From Tetracladium setigerum (lineage: Eukaryota; Ascomycota; Leotiomycetes; Helotiales), in the NCBI GenBank assembly GCA_031472005.1, contig PZJY01000003.1:372001-436000 (forward strand): 64,000 bases of DNA. Direction: 5' to 3'. A program made the translations under genes and the position numbers. The notes under the pieces were generated by a model, which worked only from the letters and a program-made list of their open reading frames with translations, was not told where the DNA came from and did not search any database. Shown one piece after another: positions 58,913-64,000 of the stretch (the stretch's first letter is position 1; the number at the start of each line of letters is the position of its first letter).

Positions 58913-59745
58913 ATGGAGTTTTCGGTACATAATCTCCAGAAGATAAAGCTCGGGGTGCATGCCGTGCAGCTTCTGCTCATGTTTGTGACCTGGATTATGG
59001 ATATTGTGGTTTTCAACAAAGCAAGCATTGGAGGGAATGTCGGATGGCATTTCGGCTTATGCTTCCTCACTCTTGTTCCAATTATCTTCCTCACCATGAC
59101 CCCACGGTTCCCAAGGACTCGAAAACTTGCCAACCCTTATGCTTTTGCTGGTGTTGACCTCTTGTTTGCCATTTTGTGGCTTTCAGCCTTTGCATCAGTG
59201 ACGGACTGGAATGCAAAGGGCAAATGCGGCAAGGCATGTGGTGTGTCGAAAGGTGTCTCTGGGGTTACGTTTATTATATGGTATGTATATCCTCTTGTCC
59301 AAAAAGAGGCTTGGGCGTAGTCGTTGGCTAACAAACAATATGTAGGCTGCTTTGGTGTCTGTCAACTGCAATTTCGATATACGGCCTCCTCTACTACCGC
59401 CGTGAAGGCTACCTCCCTGGAGCTTCCCGAGCACCCACAAACGCACAACACATCGACCCAGATAAGGAGGCTTTCTCTACAGCTCCCCACGACGTATATG
59501 CTCCCCTACACGACGACGATCACCACGACTTGGGCCATGGTTCTGGAGCTGGGCCTTCGTCGCTTTCACTCGGTCAACATTCGGAAGTCCCAAGTTACAA
59601 TGCTCCAAGCTACCACAGTGGCAGCGGAACCTACCAACCTCCACAGGTACACGATGAGCCAACAGGATACTCTGGTTACAACGGCGCAGCATCAGCACAT
59701 GATGGACCAGCGAAGTTTCCCACGGGTCGATATGAGAATCTCTGA
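58913..59745 (+). CDS. MARVEL-like four-TM membrane protein
   Basis: Two exons: 58913-59280 and 59346-59745, joined in phase at a Trp codon. Four hydrophobic segments: LGVHAVQLLLMFVTWIMDIV, then GWHFGLCFLTLVPIIFLTM, then YAFAGVDLLFAILWLSAFAS and, across the junction, GVTFIIWLLWCLSTAISIYG. The third segment is followed by DWNAKGKCGKACG, the cysteine-containing loop common in fungal MARVEL-domain proteins. The soluble tail is rich in His, Asp, Ser, Gly and Tyr (HHDLGHGSGAGPSSL, NAPSYHSGSG). Such proteins sit in the plasma membrane, and some affect membrane domains (Sur7/Fhn1-type). The specific role is unknown. Confidence 0.82.
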
Positions 59746-60852
59746 TTGGTGATCTTGGGGTGTGTGTTTTGATATTGGCGAAGGCGTCTGGGAAACACTA
59801 AGATGTTTTATGTATTTTTGACTTTGATACCATAGATGAGCTGTTGGAAGAAGGATTTCCTACGCTTGAGGAACAGCTGGCTGGGAATGATATGGACAGT
59901 ACGATAGAAGGAAAAAAAAATTGGTGGTACATGCATATGGAGAATCGGAGCTTTCGGATGGGGGTTTTCTTTTCTGATGAGGCTTTTCAGGTATATTGTT
60001 CACCTGCTCCAACATGAATGAGATCTTCATCCACATTTTGGACCAGTCGGAGAACTCACAATCGAAGATATATTTCCCTCATGCCTGATTTCATTCTCGT
60101 CTTTTTCCGGACCGAAGACTCTCTGCCCTGGGCAGGGATAACAATCCTCTGGTTGGGTAGTACCTGCAGTGATCCCATCCAGGGAAAGATCTTCCCCTGC
60201 TTCGATGAGTTGCAGAGAATTGAGGATTGAGAAGTTTCCTGGCAGTTCCATGAACTTCGAATTATGTGGTGTGTGGATACATGAGAGGAGATACCGGCAA
60301 AGCAGGGCCGTCCTTTTTCGCCCGAGAACAGCAACAATCAAGCGAGCAAGGCGTTGCGTGTTGTGTTTGCGGTTGTCTTCTCGTATGGGTGTTTTGTTCA
60401 ACAAATCAAGAAAAGTTTTGTTGACGGACCCCGCAGCGATGGGCGGTCGTACAGACGTCTCAATCAAGGCGGGGTACAGTAAAAACAGCTGAAGAAATGC
60501 AAGGAAAGGCTCAACTCTATCTATCAACATTCATAACTTGATTTCCCAAATCAAAACCATTTCTTTTCTCTTCTTAGTTCCCACCCGTTATTAAATCCAA
60601 CACGAACAAGGCTCGCTCGCTATTATCCGCCCGGCTGAGTAAGTGGATCTCTTAAACACTCTATTTCGGCAATGATGCCGTCACGCTCAGCCTTGTCCCG
60701 TCCTCTCCATCCCCTCATATAACCATTGCTATCTCCTCTATCAATTGCTGATTATCGAAATGAGCCAGAAGACGACAGATAGACTCAATAATCTCTCTCT
60801 CCAGCTCAGTAACCAAAACAATCCTCGTCCAGACATACAACAATCCGCCAAA
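59746..60852. other. 3' flank of the MARVEL-like gene, promoter of the HAD gene
   Basis: Both neighbours are read rightward. Frames on both strands at 60020-60530 overlap and show no recognisable domain, so I call no gene. Confidence 0.5.
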
Positions 60853-61850
60853 ATGCCAAAGGTAAGATTGACGAACGAATCACCCCACTATCCATCTATC
60901 CATCATACCTCACCCTCGACGTCATTGAAGCTTCTCACAGTTTCGTGAGACGGCTACACAACTCACTCCAATGAACCCAGTATGACTTGCCTTAGCTAAT
61001 TTATTTTGTATCACAGATCACTACCCTCCTCTTTGATTGCGACAACACCCTCGTCCTCTCAGAATCCCTCGCATTCGAAGCATGTGCCGAACTCGCCAAC
61101 GAGATCCTCGCGAGCCGCAACATCCCCGACCGCTACACAGGTCCTGAATTGTTGCGCGAATTCGTCGGGCAGAACTTTCGCGGCATGGTGCGTTACCGCA
61201 GCTCTCTCACCTCCAATCTGAAAAATTCACGTCTTCCCCCTTCCGCGATAAGTGTACGAACGAGAAACAAACTAAAGATTTAAATCCCGCAGATGGTTTC
61301 CCTAAAGGCCAAATTCAAGTACGACATGGAGCCCGCCGAACTCGAATCCTACGTCAGCAAGGAAGAAGACAAAGTCATCGCCAAACTGGTCGAAAAGCTC
61401 CAACCCTGCGTCGGCGCAGACGACGAACTCGAGAAGCTCTTCGCAGCCAAGAAATACTATCTCGCCGTCGTCTCATCCTCCGCACTCCGCCGCGTGCAGG
61501 CCTCGATCGATCGAGTCGGTCAAGACAAGTTCTTCAAGAAAGAGGACGTCTTCTCAGCCGCTACCTCGCTTCCAACGCCAACTAGCAAGCCGGATCCAGC
61601 GATCTATTTGCATGCTATGAAAAAATTGGGTGTGAATGCTGAGGAGTGTGTTGCTGTTGAGGATAGTAAGAGTGGTGCTACGGCGGCTTTTAGGGCGAAT
61701 ATCAAGACGATTGGGTATACGGGGAGCTATGAGGAGGATGAACGCGAGCACATCACTAAGGTTTTGACTGATGCTGGCTGTGTTGTGATTATGAACCATT
61801 GGTCTGAGTTTGAGAGCGCGTTGGCGAAGATTGAGAGGGGTGAGGTGTAG
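60853..61850 (+). CDS. HAD-superfamily phosphatase (phosphoglycolate/sugar-phosphatase like)
   Basis: Exons: 60853-60861 (MPK), 61017-61187 and 61293-61850; introns 155 and 105 nt in phase. Haloacid-dehalogenase motifs: motif I LLFDCDNTLV (nucleophile and acid/base Asp pair), motif II VVSSSAL (Ser), motif III lysine in SKPDPAIY, and motif IV VEDSKSGATAA (Asp pair). A helical cap separates motifs I and II. The pattern fits small-molecule phosphatases of the beta-phosphoglucomutase/DOG/GPP type; substrate unknown. Length about 245 residues. The first codons and splice resemble the MPK start of other conserved fungal HAD proteins. Frame intact. Confidence 0.9.
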
Positions 61851-63203
61851 ATCTCCCTCTCCGCTTATGAAGCCTCAATCCGATACTATCTCGTCGAATT
61901 TCTTGCTTGCAAAATAATTCTTTTTCTCATTTTACTTTTGACTGTTTGGTTGTCTTTTTTTGATTCGTTGAAAAAATTGTTCAAATTGTTGAAGTGATTT
62001 TTGAGGAAGTGGCATGGGAGACAGAAAGATCAAAAGACTGCATTTAGATCCGGCTTATTCGTAGAATTAGCTCGTTAGATCGCGTCTTCGATTGGAATTA
62101 TGCGTCTCTATTACGAAAAGAAGTCAAAAAACACACCAAATTTACTTTCTTCTCCTTTGCGTACAACCTCCTTATAGACCGCAGGTGTCCTCCGGAGGGC
62201 CCGCGGAGCGTCACCTATACCTTGAAAACATATCTTACAGTATGAAATTATGTACGAGGCTTGCCTTTTACGTCCAATATGTTTATAAGCAGACTGGTTA
62301 TAATCATACCGAGTCTTATCAGGAGAATACGCTCTACGTAGGGATTCCAATCACAAATGGCATCAAAGTCATCTGATAAATGGCACTTTTTTCCAGCATA
62401 GTACAGATTGATCATCATTTCGGCTGATAAATAGAGGGTTATGATGCCCTTCTGGGAATGGCACTCTTTTGAGCATAACCTTGAAAACAAGCATTAAAAT
62501 GTCTGGATATTTCCCGGTCCGTCCCACATGCTTCATAAACAGGACTAACTATTTAACTGTACAGTACCCTGGTTTCTTTTGCCTGGGTTCTACATTTTGT
62601 CGAATGGAGTTCATGCGGGGTGAAATTAATTTTTCTTGAATTGCGCTTTTTTGCACTGCCATCTCTGCATGAAATCCCCTGCATGATGCAGTACCAGTTC
62701 CAGTTAGTACCTTACCTCCGTACTTCATGAACATCTTTTCTTCAAGCTCAATTTCCTTTAGGTTGCAACCTCCAACGAAGAGATCAAGGATGCTGATCTC
62801 AAGAATAACGGTCGTACCTGCTTCATTGGTACGGGTCACCTAGGATTGTGCATCTCATACTTCAGGCTAATGCCCTTCCGGCGTTTCCATCAAAGAAAAG
62901 TTTTGGTACGGAAGTACGTCTCTGCTGTTACCGGAGGATGTATCCATGTTCATGCAACAAACGTACTGTACTGTACTGTACTATATGTACTGCAACAGGT
63001 CTTTTGCAAGTCTAGAAGTTTGCGTGGGGGTAATAATGTAACGTTGACGAAGGAGAAGGAGCCTGTCTTTACAGTATCAATCTTTCTTTTGTTTTGACCG
63101 ACTCCCATGATTACCCGGCAGTTGCTTATTTAAAGTGAAGAGTATTTCTGCTGTTTTTCCTTTCGATTCAGTTCAATAGTTTTGTTTGAAAACTTTGTTG
63201 ATC
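61851..63203. other. Gene-poor region before the last gene
   Basis: 1.35 kb with no supportable gene. Frames at 62090-62840 are short and lack domains. It contains a (GTACT)4 repeat and the promoter of the secreted protein. Confidence 0.5.
62963..62982. repeat. (GTACT)4 microsatellite
   Basis: Four uninterrupted GTACT units, followed by a partial copy. Non-coding. Confidence 0.85.
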
Positions 63204-64000
63204 ATGCGTTTCTCTATCCTTTCGATCGTTGTTGCCGCTTTGGCTTCGACTGCTTCTGCTCAATTCTTGGTCAACAACTGGTATGTACAGGATAGTACTG
63301 CATGTATATGTCCTCTATCTTCCTACAAGCCCCTCCTCCCCTCTTTTCTCCCAGCCCTCCAAAAACAACTAGAAAACTATCTAATTTACACTTCAAAATC
63401 AAAGGTGTGCATACGCCGTCCATGTCAAATACAACGACGTTGAACACGTCGTCCAATCTGGAAAGCTTCTCAGCCTCCCCTTCGTCCACTCCACCGAATT
63501 TCAAAACCTCCAATTCCGCCGCAACTCCGCTATTGGAGGCGAGTATTTGGACTTCACGTTTTTCAATGAGGGCCAGGCGCAGTGGATGTATAGAATTGCT
63601 CCCGTCACGTTGACCTCAAATGGGCCCTTCTTTGCCGATCCTATGAGGTGGGTTTTGAGGGTTTTCTTTCTCGGGATCGTGTTAGAATTCTGTGATATGT
63701 CTGAAGGAGACGCTCGCGTACCATACATCAGTTGGTTGATTACTCTTGCACAATATGCCTTCTACCTGTTTTGATTAGGGTGGGAGGAGGAGGTAGTTGT
63801 GGAAAATCTCAAGCAAAGTCATGTCTTTGTTCTTCTCTTCCTGTTCGGTGATCTAGATGAGAAAATACCAAAAAGAGGGAACATACTAACACACACCATA
63901 GAATTATCCCTGTTCAAGATACTGATCCACCAAACGGAGGCTCATGTCTTCCATGGTCTAAGAAAGCTGGGCAAGTTGCGAAAGAGAGCATCGCATTCAG
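63204..64000 (+). CDS. Secreted protein, BYS1/thaumatin-like wording, cut by window end
   Basis: A partial gene. The N-terminus is a clear signal peptide ending in ASAQ (MRFSILSIVVAALASTASAQ). Exons 63204-63280, 63405-63647 and 63902-64000 (to the window end); introns 124 and 254 nt join in phase. The mature part begins FLVNNWCAYAVHVKYND and continues with EHVVQSGKLLSLPFV, QWMYRIAPVTL and FADPMRIIPVQDTDPPNGG. The order (Asn-Asn-Cys-like start, a beta-strand-rich middle, a Pro/Asn/Gly Cys turn) recalls the small secreted BYS1 or thaumatin-like proteins of fungi. I assign this tentatively. The 3' end and stop are missing, so length cannot be compared. Confidence 0.7.

Noticed and set aside
60020..60530. 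Opposed frames of 70-170 codons
   Set aside because: No recognisable domain; both strands are equally open, as expected by chance.
62090..62840. Short frames before the last gene
   Set aside because: No domain or splice support; composition is typical of intergenic DNA.

Overview
This is nuclear DNA of a filamentous ascomycete (Pezizomycotina). The genes carry short spliceosomal introns, mostly 47-130 nt with GT..AG ends. The gene set is typical of the group: Zn2Cys6 activators, a HET-domain protein, a 2EXR-domain protein, an AzgA purine permease, fungal MFS carriers and secreted proteins. Wording of the proteins and moderate base composition suggest a leotiomycete (Botrytis/Sclerotinia/Monilinia type), but this is inference only. 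I support 25 protein genes and see no convincing tRNA, rRNA, CRISPR or intact transposon.

Layout. 1-23 kb is housekeeping: a PH plus leucine-rich-repeat protein (-), mitochondrial dehydratase HTD2 (-), prephenate dehydratase PHA2 (-), release factor eRF1 (-), a tiny Cys/His-rich protein (-), a short-chain dehydrogenase (+), an RFX transcription factor (+) and aspartate kinase HOM3 (+). 23.6-41.2 kb looks like an accessory catabolic cluster: acyl-CoA synthetase (-), HET-domain protein (-), thiolase (-), Zn2Cys6 activator (-), peroxisomal enoyl-CoA isomerase (+), ACS-type MFS carboxylate/vitamin carrier (+) and a second Zn2Cys6 activator (-). 41.2-53 kb is gene-poor, with an orphan secreted protein (+), a 2EXR protein (-), purine permease AzgA (-) and a small unknown gene (-). 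53-64 kb returns to ordinary genes: KIN17 (+), SPT4 (-), a 14-TM MFS exporter (-), a MARVEL-like membrane protein (+), a HAD phosphatase (+) and a secreted protein cut by the window end (+).

How the cluster may work. A carrier would import a carboxylic acid, the synthetase would make the CoA thioester, the isomerase (C-terminal SKL peroxisome signal) would rearrange a double bond, and the thiolase would release acetyl-CoA, under two local activators. A 15-bp near-perfect palindrome with CGG half-sites lies in the shared promoter of the first activator and the isomerase.

A striking technical pattern runs through the window. At least six genes (seven sites) need exactly one extra base to stay in frame, nearly always in a short run of one nucleotide, and always in the same sense (one base missing). 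The conserved aspartate kinase is among them. This points to homopolymer under-calling in the assembly rather than to true pseudogenes, so gene models here should be checked against reads. Intron positions and start sites were read by eye from splice consensus and reading frame.
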